From Streptomyces venezuelae (GTDB lineage: Bacteria > Actinomycetota > Actinomycetes > Streptomycetales > Streptomycetaceae), in NCBI RefSeq assembly GCF_008642295.1, contig NZ_CP029190.1:1116001-1180000 (forward strand): a stretch of DNA of 64,000 nt, in the 5' to 3' direction. This document shows positions 33,168-41,528 of the stretch, piece by piece. The stretch's first letter is position 1. Every line of letters begins with the position of its first letter. The notes below the pieces were generated by a model that saw only the letters and a program-made list of their open reading frames with translations, made no database searches and was not told where the DNA came from. Both the position numbers and the translations under genes were made by a program.

Positions 33168-34061
33168 TCAGACGACGGGCGGTCGGCCCAGCCGGGTCAG
33201 CAGCCATACGGTGCGCCACTTGATCGGACGCCGGGGGCCACCGGAATTCTTCCAGCCTTCCCGGAAGCCGCCGATCCAGGCCTGCAGCGCCGTCCTGGCG
33301 GGACGGCGGAGCAGGGTGAGCACCACCCACACGGCGAGGTACAGCGGGATCAGGAGGACCGGCAGGTTGCGGCGGGCCAGCCACACCCGGTTGCGGGCCA
33401 CCAGCCGGTGGTACTCCGTGTGCCGGGAGGGCGAGGTGGCCGGGTGCAGCAGCACCATGTCGGCCCGGTAGTCGACCATCCAGCCGGCGTCCAGGGCCCG
33501 CCAGGCCAGGTCGGTCTCCTCGTGGGCGTAGAAGAACTCGTCCGGCAGGCCTCCGACCTGCTGGAACACCGCGGTCCGGACGACGTTGGCGCCGCCCAGG
33601 AAGGTGGTGACCCGGGAGGAGCGCATCGGGTCGGAGCGGCCCAGCCGCGGGACGTGCCGGCGCTGGGTGGAGCCCGTCTCCGGATCGGCGATCCGGAAGC
33701 TGATGATCCCGAGCCCGGGGTCGGCGGCGAAGGCCTGCCGGCTGAGCTCGGCGGTGTCGGTGCGCTCCAGCAGCCCGTCGTCGTCCAGGAACAGCAGGGC
33801 GTCCACATCGCGGCCACCGGGACCGAAGGCCTCGATGCCCACGTTCCGGCCGGCCGGGATGCCCACGTTCTCCGGGAGCTCGACCGTACGGAGTCCGCCG
33901 GGCAGCTCGGGCAGCCCGTCCAGCTTCACGCCCTGGCAGACCACGACCACCTCGATCGGGTCCCCGTCCTGCCGGGCCACCGAGTCCAGGAGCGCCTTGA
34001 GCTCCGCGGGCCGGGTGCCCATGGTGATGACGACGGCGCCCAGCCGCATCGGCGCCGTCAC
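33168..34061 (-). CDS. GT2-family glycosyltransferase
   Basis: GT-A-fold transferase of 297 residues. It begins MRLGAVVITMGTRPAELKALLDSV, then ENVGIPAGRNVGIEAFG and the metal-binding DALLFLDDDGLL. A C-terminal ETDLAWRALDAGW carries the catalytic-base region (ED/ET-W). Two hydrophobic stretches near the end (LPVLLIPLYLAVWVVLTLL) suggest membrane attachment. GTG 34061 overlaps the preceding phosphotransferase stop as GTGA; an internal ATG at 34049 is an alternative. In this cluster it probably glycosylates the polymer or its lipid linker. Confidence 0.88.
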   Translation of the reverse strand: MTAPMRLGAVVITMGTRPAELKALLDSVARQDGDPIEVVVVCQGVKLDGLPELPGGLRTVELPENVGIPAGRNVGIEAFGPGGRDVDALLFLDDDGLLERTDTAELSRQAFAADPGLGIISFRIADPETGSTQRRHVPRLGRSDPMRSSRVTTFLGGANVVRTAVFQQVGGLPDEFFYAHEETDLAWRALDAGWMVDYRADMVLLHPATSPSRHTEYHRLVARNRVWLARRNLPVLLIPLYLAVWVVLTLLRRPARTALQAWIGGFREGWKNSGGPRRPIKWRTVWLLTRLGRPPVV

Positions 34062-34837
34062 TTGAGCCTGCTGGAGGCGAGGACGGACACCAGGTGCAGC
34101 ACGGTCTGGAGCAGCGCGATGCCCGCGAGGACGGCGACGCCGAGCCGCGACCAGTACAGGTCGCCGCGCATCTGGTCCAGGACGGCCAGCACCAGGATCA
34201 GCAGGGAGGCCTCGATACCGAGGATCAGCCGGTGGAACTTGAGCGCGGCGGCGGCCCGGCGGGCCAGCGCCATGCCGGAGGAGCGCGGCTCGGCGGCGGC
34301 TTCCTGGACCGGCGGCAGCCCGCCCTGGGCCCGGGCGACACCGACGAGGTCGGTCTCGGCCTTGATCAGGATCGCGCCGAGCGCCGCGAGGGTGCCCAGG
34401 AAGGCCCACAGCCAGTCCACCCGGCCGGTGCCCCACAGGTCGGCGGCCCGCAGGCCGAAGCCGACCAGCACCGCCGCGTCACAGAGGTAGGCGCCGACCC
34501 GGTCCAGGTACACCCCGGACAGCGAGTACTGCTTCTTCCAGCGGGCGAGCTCCCCGTCGACGCAGTCGAGCAGCAGGTAGAGCTGGACGAAGACCACGCC
34601 GAGCACGGCACCCCAGATGCCCGGCACCAGCAGGGCCGGGGCGGCCAGCACACCGGCCAGGGTCATCAGGTAGGTCAGCTGGTTGGGCGTGACCTTGGTG
34701 CCCGCCAGCAGGCGGGTGATCCGCAGGGAGACCTCGCGCATGTACAGGCGCCCGCCCCAGTGCTCGCCACTGCGCCGGTCCTTCACGCCCGCGGGGTGAA
34801 CGACGGGACGGAGTTCAGCTACTGATGGTTTTGGCAT
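34058..34837 (-). CDS. CDP-alcohol phosphatidyltransferase-family protein with altered motif
   Basis: Multi-pass membrane protein of 259 residues. It carries the family signature DCVDGELARWKKQYSLSGVYLD (DxxDGxxAR-x8-GxxxD), but where the fourth Asp, the catalytic base, should stand the sequence reads RVGA, so Ala replaces it. Membrane helices surround the motif (LTYLMTLAGVLAAPALLVPGIWG; AFLGTLAALGAILIK; LLILVLAVLDQM). It may use a different base or act on an unusual acceptor. It overlaps the dehydrogenase gene upstream by 23 bp and the glycosyltransferase by 4 bp, so it is firmly part of the operon. Confidence 0.82.
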   Translation of the reverse strand: MPKPSVAELRPVVHPAGVKDRRSGEHWGGRLYMREVSLRITRLLAGTKVTPNQLTYLMTLAGVLAAPALLVPGIWGAVLGVVFVQLYLLLDCVDGELARWKKQYSLSGVYLDRVGAYLCDAAVLVGFGLRAADLWGTGRVDWLWAFLGTLAALGAILIKAETDLVGVARAQGGLPPVQEAAAEPRSSGMALARRAAAALKFHRLILGIEASLLILVLAVLDQMRGDLYWSRLGVAVLAGIALLQTVLHLVSVLASSRLK

Positions 34838-35876
34838 AGTCGGCGTACGCGTCCCTGATATCGGCTACGGACAGGTTGAGGTGCTCCAGGACGGTGAAGC
34901 GTCCCGGACGGGTCTGCGGGGCGTACTCGACGGCCGCGACGAACTCGTCCACGCTGAACCCGATCTCCTCGGGCAGCACGGGCAGTCCGTGGGTGCGCAG
35001 CACCTCCACGAAGAGCCCGGACTGCTCCCGGGACCCGCGCAGGTGCATGGCGAAGGCGGCGCCGAGGCCCACCTGCTCGCCGTGGAGCGCGGAGCGCCCC
35101 GGGTAGAGCAGGTCGAAGGCGTGGCTGATCTCGTGGCAGGCACCCGATGCGGGGCGGGTGTCGCCGCTGATCGACATGGCGATCCCGGTGAGGACCAGGG
35201 CCTCGGAGAGGACCGTGAGGAACTCGTCGTCGCCGCAGCCCCCGGGGTGGCGCAGCACGGACTCGCCGGCGGTGCGGGCCATGGCGGCGGCCAGGCCGTC
35301 CACGGACTCCCCGGTGACCCGGTGCGAGAGCTCCCAGTCGGCGATGGCCGAGATGTTGGAGATCGCGTCGCCGATGCCGGCCCGGATGAACCGGACGGGG
35401 GCCTCGCGGATCACGTCCAGGTCGATGACCATGGCGATCGGCGTGGGGACTCCGTAGGAACCGCGCCCGTTGTCGTTGTCCAGGATGGACACGGGCGAGC
35501 AGATCCCGTCGTGCGAGAGGTTGGTGGCGACCGCCACCATCGGCAGCCCGACCCGCGCCGCGGCGTACTTCGCCACGTCGATGATCTTGCCGCCGCCCAG
35601 TCCCACCACGGCGTCGTAGCGGCGGCCCTTTATGTCGTCGGCGAGCTTGACCGCCGAGTCGATGGTGCCGTCGACGACCGGGTACCAGTCGGCGTGCGGC
35701 AGGGCCGGCTCCAGCCGGGCGCGGAGCGCCTGGCCGGAACCGCCGCTGATCGCGACCGCCAGCTTGCCGGACGCGGAGATCCGCTGGTCGGCGAGGATGC
35801 CGTCCAGCTTGTCCATCGCCCCGCAGCTGATGTCGACGACGACCGGGGAGGGAATGAGCCTCGTCAGTACTGGCAT
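34815..35876 (-). CDS. Glycerol-1-phosphate-dehydrogenase-like (AraM/EgsA) iron-type alcohol dehydrogenase
   Basis: NAD(P)-dependent polyol-phosphate dehydrogenase of 353 residues. The nucleotide fold has YDAVVGLGGGKIIDVAKYAAAR and PMVAVATNLSHDGICSPVSIL; the metal site is formed by the Asp of RAGIGDAISNI with His residues in CHEISHAFDLL and LHGEQVGLG. THSHDGxxSP-type sequence is diagnostic of the G1P dehydrogenase/AraM branch, which reduces dihydroxyacetone phosphate to sn-glycerol 1-phosphate. ATG 35876 (PVLTRLIPSP) lies inside the end of the nucleotidyltransferase gene. The product would be an activated-alcohol precursor for the adjacent CDP-alcohol enzymes; the exact polyol is inferred. 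Confidence 0.82.
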   Translation of the reverse strand: MPVLTRLIPSPVVVDISCGAMDKLDGILADQRISASGKLAVAISGGSGQALRARLEPALPHADWYPVVDGTIDSAVKLADDIKGRRYDAVVGLGGGKIIDVAKYAAARVGLPMVAVATNLSHDGICSPVSILDNDNGRGSYGVPTPIAMVIDLDVIREAPVRFIRAGIGDAISNISAIADWELSHRVTGESVDGLAAAMARTAGESVLRHPGGCGDDEFLTVLSEALVLTGIAMSISGDTRPASGACHEISHAFDLLYPGRSALHGEQVGLGAAFAMHLRGSREQSGLFVEVLRTHGLPVLPEEIGFSVDEFVAAVEYAPQTRPGRFTVLEHLNLSVADIRDAYADYAKTISS

Positions 35877-36616
35877 GCGATCGTCCGGCCCTTGGCGAGG
35901 TCGTCGTGGTTGTCGATCTCGACCCACTTGACGTCGCCGATGGGGGCCACGTCGACCGTGAAGCCGTCGTTGACGAGCTGCTGGTAGCCGTCCTCGTAGT
36001 AGAGGTCGGGGTCGCGCTCGAAGGTGGTCTTCAGCGCGTCCGCGAGGGCCTCGGCGGCCTCGGGCTCGATCAGGGTGACGCCGATGTACTCGCCGGTCGC
36101 GGTGGCCGGGTCCATCAGCTTGGTGATCTTCTGGACGCCCTTGCCGTCGGCCGTGATGACCTTCATCTCCTCGTCGGCCAGGTTCTTGACCGTGTCGAGG
36201 GCGAGGATGATCTTCTGGCCGTTGCCGCGGGCGGCGAGCAGCGTCTTCTCGACCGAGACCGGGTGGACGGTGTCGCCGTTGGCGAGGATCACGCCCTGCT
36301 TGAGGACCTCACGCGCGCACCACAGGGAGTAGGCGTTGTTCCACTCCTCGGCCTTGTCGTTGTCGATCAGCGTCAGCTTGAGGCCGTACTTGGCCTCCAG
36401 GGCGGCCTTGCGCTCGTACACCGCCTCCTTGCGGTAGCCGACGACGATCGCGGCCTCGGTGAGGCCGACCTCGGCGAAGTTGCCCAGGGTCAGGTCGAGG
36501 ACCGTGAGGCTGTCCTCCTGGCCCTCGGGGCCGACGGGCACGAGGGCCTTGGGCAGGGTGTCGGTGTACGGACGCAGACGGCGTCCGGCACCGGCAGCGA
36601 GGACAAGGCCGATCAT
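35864..36616 (-). CDS. Sugar/polyol-phosphate nucleotidyltransferase
   Basis: NTP-transferase of 250 residues. The signature loop is MIGLVLAAGAGRRLRPYTDTLPKALVPVG (GxGxRLxPxTxxxPK), followed by AAIVVGYRKEAVYER and VILANGDTVHPVSVEKTLL, where Asp of NGDT binds metal. It resembles LicC and archaeal inositol-1-phosphate cytidylyltransferases, which make CDP-alcohols used by CDP-alcohol phosphotransferases. That fits both neighbours. ATG 36616 overlaps the DUF5941-type gene as ATGA. The nucleotide (CTP) and alcohol are inferred from context. Confidence 0.85.
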   Translation of the reverse strand: MIGLVLAAGAGRRLRPYTDTLPKALVPVGPEGQEDSLTVLDLTLGNFAEVGLTEAAIVVGYRKEAVYERKAALEAKYGLKLTLIDNDKAEEWNNAYSLWCAREVLKQGVILANGDTVHPVSVEKTLLAARGNGQKIILALDTVKNLADEEMKVITADGKGVQKITKLMDPATATGEYIGVTLIEPEAAEALADALKTTFERDPDLYYEDGYQQLVNDGFTVDVAPIGDVKWVEIDNHDDLAKGRTIACQY

Positions 36617-38418
36617 GCGGGTTCTCCTTCGTCGTGTACGGCGGGTGCTCCGGCGGAGACCCAGAAGCGGATGCTCTCCACAAGCACCACGAGTGCCACG
36701 AACGCGGCCATGGCCGTGAGCGCGACGGGGAAGTCCGTGTTGCGCGCGAGGACGGCCGCCAGGGCCACGGTCACCAGGACCCGGCCTTCATGGCCGCCGA
36801 TCGTCCGCACCAGCCAGTGCGGGGGCGCGCCGGTGCCACCGCGAATGCGGTACACCGTGTCGTAGTGATGGTAGGCGACCGCCGCGACCAGTCCGAATGC
36901 CGCGGGAAGGGCCCCGGGGACCTCGGCCTTGGCGGCCAGGATCAGGACGGTGCCGTATTCGGCGGCGCGGAACAGCGGCGGCAGCAGCCAGTCCAGGGGG
37001 GCCTTCAGCGGGTGGGCGACGGCCGCACCGCTGGTGAGCACGTACAGGGCGACGGGCAGCAGCAGCATCGGGTCCCCGTACGGCACCGCCCACGCGGCGC
37101 CGAGCAGGAACAGCACCGATCCCAGGCCCGCCGTCATCAGCGCGGGGGTGGAGCGGCGGGTGATCCTTCCCATGCCCGCGGCGACCAGCTCGCCCAGCGG
37201 GCCGGTGTCGGCCAGGTCGGCAAGGGCCCGGGCGGCCCGGTCGGTGCGCTGCGCCTTGCGGGTCAGCGAGCGCAGCACGCGGCCGGCGGTGGTGTACAGC
37301 GCCCCGAAGGCGCAGCCGATCAACAGGGCGTAGAAGGTGATCCGGGGGGTGGTGAAGGCGGTGAAGACCGCGATCATCGCCCAGCGCTCGCCGATCGGGA
37401 GGATGATCATCCGGCGGACCCAGACCGTCCAGCCCACGCTGTCGAGCCGGTCGGAGAGGGCGGCGGTGGGGCTTGTGTTGGCGGTGGCGTCGTGGTTGGC
37501 CTCGTTGAAGGAGAAGTCCACCACATGCCGGCAGGTCATGAGGATCATCGCGCCGAGGGCCAGCGCCCACACGTCGTCCCCGTTGCGGGCGGCGCCCAGC
37601 GCCAGGCCGGCGTAGAAGGCGTACTCCTTGGCCCGGTCGAAGGTGGCGTCCAGCCAGGCGCCCATCGTCGAGTACTGCAGGGAGTAACGGGCCAGCTGCC
37701 CGTCGGTGCAGTCCAGCACGAAGGAGACCAGCAGCAGCACCCCGGCCACGACGTAGCCCCAGCGGTCGCCGGTGGCCGCGCAGCCGGCCGCGACCAGGGC
37801 GGTGAGCAGCGAGGCGGTGGTGACCTGGTTGGGGGTCAGGCCGCGGCGGGCGCACCAGCGGGCGATGTAGCGGGAGTACGGGCTGATGAAGAAGGTGGTG
37901 AAGAACCCGTCGCGGGACTTCACGGCGGTGCGCAGGCGGACCGCCTCGTCGTCCACGGCGGCCACCGCGGCGAGGGCCTCGGCGCGCTCCTGCCCGGCGG
38001 CGGGGACGGCGGCCACCAGGGTGCCGAGCTCCGGCCGCTGCACGGTGGTGCCCGCCGCCTCCAGTGCGCCGGCCAGTTCCGCGGGGGCGGTGGCGGTGGC
38101 GGTTGCGGGTACGGTGACCCGGGTCACGGCCCGGTCCAGGGCGGCGCGGGCGGCCGGCTGGACCGAGAGCGCGCCGGTCACGGCACAGGCGTCGAAGCGC
38201 GGGTCGGTGAGGGCCAGCCGCAGGGCGTGGAGGTGCCCGACGAAGCCGCTGTCGACCACGGCGACCCGCTGGTCGACGGGGACGGCGGCCAGCGCGGCGG
38301 CAAGGCCGGCCGGTTCGGGCGCCGACCTGACCTCGAAGCCGAGGGTGCGGAGGTCGCCTTCGAGCGGTGATCCGGGAACCGGCAGGCCGGTGAGGATGGC
38401 GGTCGGCGACGAACTCAC
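36613..38418 (-). CDS. Large CDP-alcohol phosphatidyltransferase with N-terminal extra domain (DUF5941-type)
   Basis: Membrane protein of ~601 residues. Residues 1-150 form a soluble domain (TAILTGLPVPGSPLEGDLRTLGFEVRS; RVAVVDSGFVGHLHALRLAL) reminiscent of a degenerate nucleotide- or sugar-binding fold. From ~190 comes a CDP-alcohol phosphotransferase with complete motif DCTDGQLARYSLQYSTMGAWLDATFD (all four Asp) and helices on both sides. The C-terminal ~170 residues add further membrane segments ending LTAMAAFVALVVLVESIRFWV, the part I recall as DUF5941. GTG 38418 is uncertain since its AAGGAG overlaps the start; GTG 38454 is possible. It is the first gene of the envelope-polymer operon. Confidence 0.82.
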   Translation of the reverse strand: MSSSPTAILTGLPVPGSPLEGDLRTLGFEVRSAPEPAGLAAALAAVPVDQRVAVVDSGFVGHLHALRLALTDPRFDACAVTGALSVQPAARAALDRAVTRVTVPATATATAPAELAGALEAAGTTVQRPELGTLVAAVPAAGQERAEALAAVAAVDDEAVRLRTAVKSRDGFFTTFFISPYSRYIARWCARRGLTPNQVTTASLLTALVAAGCAATGDRWGYVVAGVLLLVSFVLDCTDGQLARYSLQYSTMGAWLDATFDRAKEYAFYAGLALGAARNGDDVWALALGAMILMTCRHVVDFSFNEANHDATANTSPTAALSDRLDSVGWTVWVRRMIILPIGERWAMIAVFTAFTTPRITFYALLIGCAFGALYTTAGRVLRSLTRKAQRTDRAARALADLADTGPLGELVAAGMGRITRRSTPALMTAGLGSVLFLLGAAWAVPYGDPMLLLPVALYVLTSGAAVAHPLKAPLDWLLPPLFRAAEYGTVLILAAKAEVPGALPAAFGLVAAVAYHHYDTVYRIRGGTGAPPHWLVRTIGGHEGRVLVTVALAAVLARNTDFPVALTAMAAFVALVVLVESIRFWVSAGAPAVHDEGEPA

Positions 38419-38780
38419 TCCTTGAAACGGGCGCCCTCGTGGGGGCCGCGGCACGTCGGCAGAGGCTATCCGATGAATGGAAGCCGGGGTTCACCCCCCG
38501 TTCACACCCGGATCCTCGGCCGCTTGATCATCATCGACGATCCCGGCGACCGATCACAAACCGCCTGGATGTTAAGGTGGGCCCAAGTGTTTCCATGTGC
38601 CGACTTGGGCTGGAAAGAGGTGGGGTTGATGACCGTCGCAGTGATCGCTGCCGTGCGCAGCGACATCCGGTACATCCCCGACTTCCTCCGGGCACCCGGC
38701 CAGGCCTGATCACTCTCTGTCGACCCTGTCGACTCCTTCGATCCGGCTCGTCGGCCGGGACCCCCGTTCAAGGGTTCACG
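38419..38780. other. Divergent intergenic region with hairpin and small ORF
   Basis: The 362-bp gap between the DUF5941-type gene and the methyltransferase-GNAT gene holds an 8-bp inverted repeat (GCCCAAGT 38581-38588, ACTTGGGC 38603-38610) and, 18 nt after it, a 26-codon ORF at 38629-38709. The 5' part (38490-38570) must hold promoters in both directions; none was assigned with confidence. Confidence 0.5.
38629..38709 (+). CDS. Possible 26-residue small protein or leader peptide
   Basis: ATG 38629 follows GAGGTGGGGTTG and encodes TVAVIAAVRSDIRYIPDFL plus RAPGQA before TGA. All but three of the codons end in G or C, as in real genes here. A GCCCAAGT/ACTTGGGC hairpin precedes it, and the methyltransferase-GNAT start lies 71 nt downstream. 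It may be a regulatory leader or the start of a lost gene; no family is recognised. Confidence 0.45.
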   Translation: MTVAVIAAVRSDIRYIPDFLRAPGQA

Positions 38781-40067
38781 TTGACCGACACCGATCTTCA
38801 CCACGCATTCTTCACGCTGCACCGCGGCCTGCCCCGGCAGGGTCCGGGCTCCGATGCGACCACCCGCCGTCTCCTCGAACTGGCGGGCCCCCTTCCCGAG
38901 CGCCCGCGCATCCTCGACCTCGGCTGCGGTCCCGGCCGCTCCGCGCTGCTGCTCGCCGCCGAGGCGGGCGGCCACGGCGCCGCCTCCGCCGCCGAGGTGA
39001 CCGCCGTCGACCTGTACGAGGGCTTCCTCGACGAGCTGCGCGGGGCCGCGGCGGCGCGCGGGCTCACCGGCCGGATCCACCCCGTCCGCGCCGACATGGG
39101 GAAGCTCCCCCTCCAGGACTTCCCGGACGGCTCCTTCGACCTGGTGTGGGCGGAGAGCTCCGCCTACGCCATCGGCTTCGACACCGCGCTCGCGGAGTGG
39201 AAGCGGCTGCTCGCCCCCGGCGGCACCCTGGTGCTGACCGAGTGCGAGTGGACGGCCGAGGAGCCGTCCGCCGCGGCCCGGGCCTTCTGGGACCGGCACT
39301 ACCCGCTGCGCTCCGGCGCCCGGAACCTGGCGGCCGTACAGTCCGCCGGCTACCGGGTGCTCGGGGTGCTGCCGCAGCCCGAGTCCGACTGGGCCGAGTA
39401 CTACGGCCCGCTGGGCGAGCGGGCCGACGCGGCGGACCCGTCCGCTCCGGGCATGGCGGAGGCACTGGCCGTGACCCGCGAGGAGATCGCCGTACGTGCC
39501 CGGCACGGGCACGAGTACGGGTACACCGGCTATGTGCTGCGCCCGGTCACCGCCGGGGACGACGGCCGCTGGCCGGCCCGGCCGGAGACCGCCGCGGACC
39601 GGGCCGCCGTCCGGGCCGTCAACCTGGCGGCCTTCGGGACCCCGGCCGAGGCGGACCTGGTGGACGCGCTGCGCACCGACGCGTCCTGGCTGCCGGGCCT
39701 GTCGTACGTCGCCGAGGGCCCGGACGGCTCGGTCGCGGCACACGCCCTGCTGACCCGCTGCACGGTGGACGGGGTGCCGGCGCTCGCGCTGGCGCCGGTG
39801 GCCGCCGACCCGGCACTCCAGCGCTCCGGCGCGGGCAGTGCCGTCGTACGGGCCCTGCTGGCGGCGGCGCGCGAGCGCGGCGAGGGCCTGGTGCTGGTGC
39901 TGGGGCACCCGGAGTACTACCCGCGGTTCGGCTTCGTGCCGGCCTCGCGGTACGGGATCCGGGCGCCGTTCCCGGTACCGGACGAGGCCATGATGGCGCT
40001 GGTCCTGAACGGTTCCGTACCGGTCCCGGCGGGCACCATCGGCTATCCGGCGCCGTTCGGCGTCTGA
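38781..40067 (+). CDS. SAM methyltransferase-GNAT acetyltransferase fusion
   Basis: Two-domain enzyme of 428 residues. Residues ~1-250 are a class I methyltransferase: ILDLGCGPGRSALLLA (motif I), VTAVDLYEGFLDEL (acidic motif), FDLVWAESSAYAIGFDTALAEWKRLLAPGG. Residues ~260-428 are a GNAT domain: FGTPAEADLVDALR, ALAPVAADPALQRSGAGSAVVRALLAAARERG (acetyl-CoA loop region) and VLGHPEYYPRFGFVPASRYGI. The second part matches YhbS-type acetyltransferases. TTG 38781 is the only start close to the first domain; its ribosome site (AAGGG) is weak. Fusion of the two activities suggests sequential modification of one small molecule; substrate unknown. Confidence 0.82.
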   Translation: MTDTDLHHAFFTLHRGLPRQGPGSDATTRRLLELAGPLPERPRILDLGCGPGRSALLLAAEAGGHGAASAAEVTAVDLYEGFLDELRGAAAARGLTGRIHPVRADMGKLPLQDFPDGSFDLVWAESSAYAIGFDTALAEWKRLLAPGGTLVLTECEWTAEEPSAAARAFWDRHYPLRSGARNLAAVQSAGYRVLGVLPQPESDWAEYYGPLGERADAADPSAPGMAEALAVTREEIAVRARHGHEYGYTGYVLRPVTAGDDGRWPARPETAADRAAVRAVNLAAFGTPAEADLVDALRTDASWLPGLSYVAEGPDGSVAAHALLTRCTVDGVPALALAPVAADPALQRSGAGSAVVRALLAAARERGEGLVLVLGHPEYYPRFGFVPASRYGIRAPFPVPDEAMMALVLNGSVPVPAGTIGYPAPFGV

Positions 40068-40228
40068 TCCCGTCCGGCTGACCGTCCGCTGACAGTCCGC
40101 TGACCGTCCGTCCCCTGCCACCGGCTCATAGCACGGGGTGGGGGACGGACATGCACGGATGAGCGAAGTGCGGACAAGCCTGATTTGTGCGGCAGACTGA
40201 AGGCCGTAGTCCGAAGCGAAGGATGGTC

Positions 40229-40828
40229 ATGCCGATCACACCAGCCACCGCCGCGAGTCCCGCGTCACACGGCACCGCCCCGCAGGAACCGATCATGCTC
40301 GAGCTGGTCGACGAGGCGGGGAACACCATCGGCACTGCGGAGAAACTGTCCGCGCACGAGGCCCCCGGGCAGCTGCACCGGGCCTTCTCGGTGTTCCTCT
40401 TCGACGAGCAGGGACGGCTGCTGCTGCAGCAGCGGGCCCTGGGGAAGTACCACTCCCCCGGCGTCTGGTCGAACACCTGCTGTGGCCATCCCTACCCCGG
40501 GGAATCCCCCTTCGCCGCCGCCGCCCGGCGCACGCACGAGGAGCTGGGGCTGTCCCCCTCGCTGCTGGCCGAGGCGGGTACGGTCCGCTACAACCACCCG
40601 GACCCGGCGTCGGGACTGGTGGAGCAGGAGTACAACCACCTGTTCGTGGGACTCGCGCAGGCTCCGCTGCGGCCGGATCCGGAAGAGGTCGGCGACACGG
40701 TCTTCGTGACCGCGGACGAACTGGTGAAGCGGCACGCCGAGGCGCCGTTCTCGGCCTGGTTCATGACCGTGCTGGACGCGGCAAGGCCGGCCATCCGGGA
40801 GCTGACCGGGGAAGCCGCGGGCTGGTAG
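40229..40828 (+). CDS. idi: Isopentenyl-diphosphate isomerase, type I
   Basis: Nudix-fold isomerase of 199 residues interconverting IPP and DMAPP. Motifs: HRAFSVFLFDEQGRLLLQQRA, SPGVWSNTCCGHPYPGE with the active-site Cys, the Nudix-like AAARRTHEELGL, and VEQEYNHLFVG with catalytic Glu residues. ATG 40229 was chosen over 40223 because AAGGA lies 5 nt upstream. It lies about 9 kb from the hopanoid operon and could support its prenyl supply. Confidence 0.95.
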   Translation: MPITPATAASPASHGTAPQEPIMLELVDEAGNTIGTAEKLSAHEAPGQLHRAFSVFLFDEQGRLLLQQRALGKYHSPGVWSNTCCGHPYPGESPFAAAARRTHEELGLSPSLLAEAGTVRYNHPDPASGLVEQEYNHLFVGLAQAPLRPDPEEVGDTVFVTADELVKRHAEAPFSAWFMTVLDAARPAIRELTGEAAGW

Positions 40829-40888
40829 CGGCCCCGACGGGACGCCATCCCGCCGCCATCCCGCCACCGGCTGGACCGGGCGGGCCCG

Positions 40889-41494
40889 CTAAACCGGGCG
40901 GGCGGGGTGCGTGGGGTGGGCCGGGTTCGCGGCGTGTGCGGGGTGGGCCGGGGCGTTGCCCGCGTGCGGCAGCGCCGCCCAGATCACCTTGCCGCCGGTG
41001 GAGGTGTGCTCGACGTCGCAGACCCCGCCGGCCTCCCGGGTGATCTCGCGGACCAGCAGCAGCCCGCGCCCGCCGGTCTGGCCGAAGTCGGCTTCGAGCG
41101 CCTTCGGGCGGTACGGGTGGTTGTCCTCGACGGCAACCCGTACCCACGCCCGGTCGATGGCCACCTCCACCGCGACCTCCGGGGAGAGCAGGGCCGCATG
41201 CCGCACCGAGTTGGTGACCAGCTCGGAAACGATCAGCAGCAGGGCGTACACCAGATCCCGGTCCGCGGGCACGCCCTGGCGGCCGAGCAGGTCCCGGACC
41301 GCCCGGCGGGCCTGCGGAACGGATTCTTCTGTCGCGGGAGCGGTGAACCGCCACACTCCCTCGTATTGGGCAGGCGGGGCGCTCCCGCTGACGTCCATCT
41401 TCCGGCCCCCGTCTTCACGCTCGATCGTCTCCACGCGTCCAGAGTGGGGAACGGGCTGGTCCGGACCGGACTGCTGACCAGAAGTCAGCGTCAT
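40889..41494 (-). CDS. RsbW-like ATP-binding protein (anti-sigma/serine kinase type)
   Basis: Cytoplasmic HATPase_c protein of up to 201 residues. N box SELVTNSVRHAALLSP, G1 box VAVEDNHPYRPKALEAD, G2 box GQTGGRGLLLVREI. The Bergerat fold without a histidine-phosphotransfer domain marks it as a member of the large streptomycete family of regulatory kinases. An alternative start is ATG 41398 (DVSGSAPPAQY). The C-terminal tail is an imperfect repeat rich in Ala-His-Pro. The partner proteins are unknown; no anti-anti-sigma gene is adjacent. Confidence 0.85.
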   Translation of the reverse strand: MTLTSGQQSGPDQPVPHSGRVETIEREDGGRKMDVSGSAPPAQYEGVWRFTAPATEESVPQARRAVRDLLGRQGVPADRDLVYALLLIVSELVTNSVRHAALLSPEVAVEVAIDRAWVRVAVEDNHPYRPKALEADFGQTGGRGLLLVREITREAGGVCDVEHTSTGGKVIWAALPHAGNAPAHPAHAANPAHPTHPARPV

Positions 41495-41528
41495 TCGGGC
41501 ACTTTCTGACCGCAGGCGTATGACAGAG

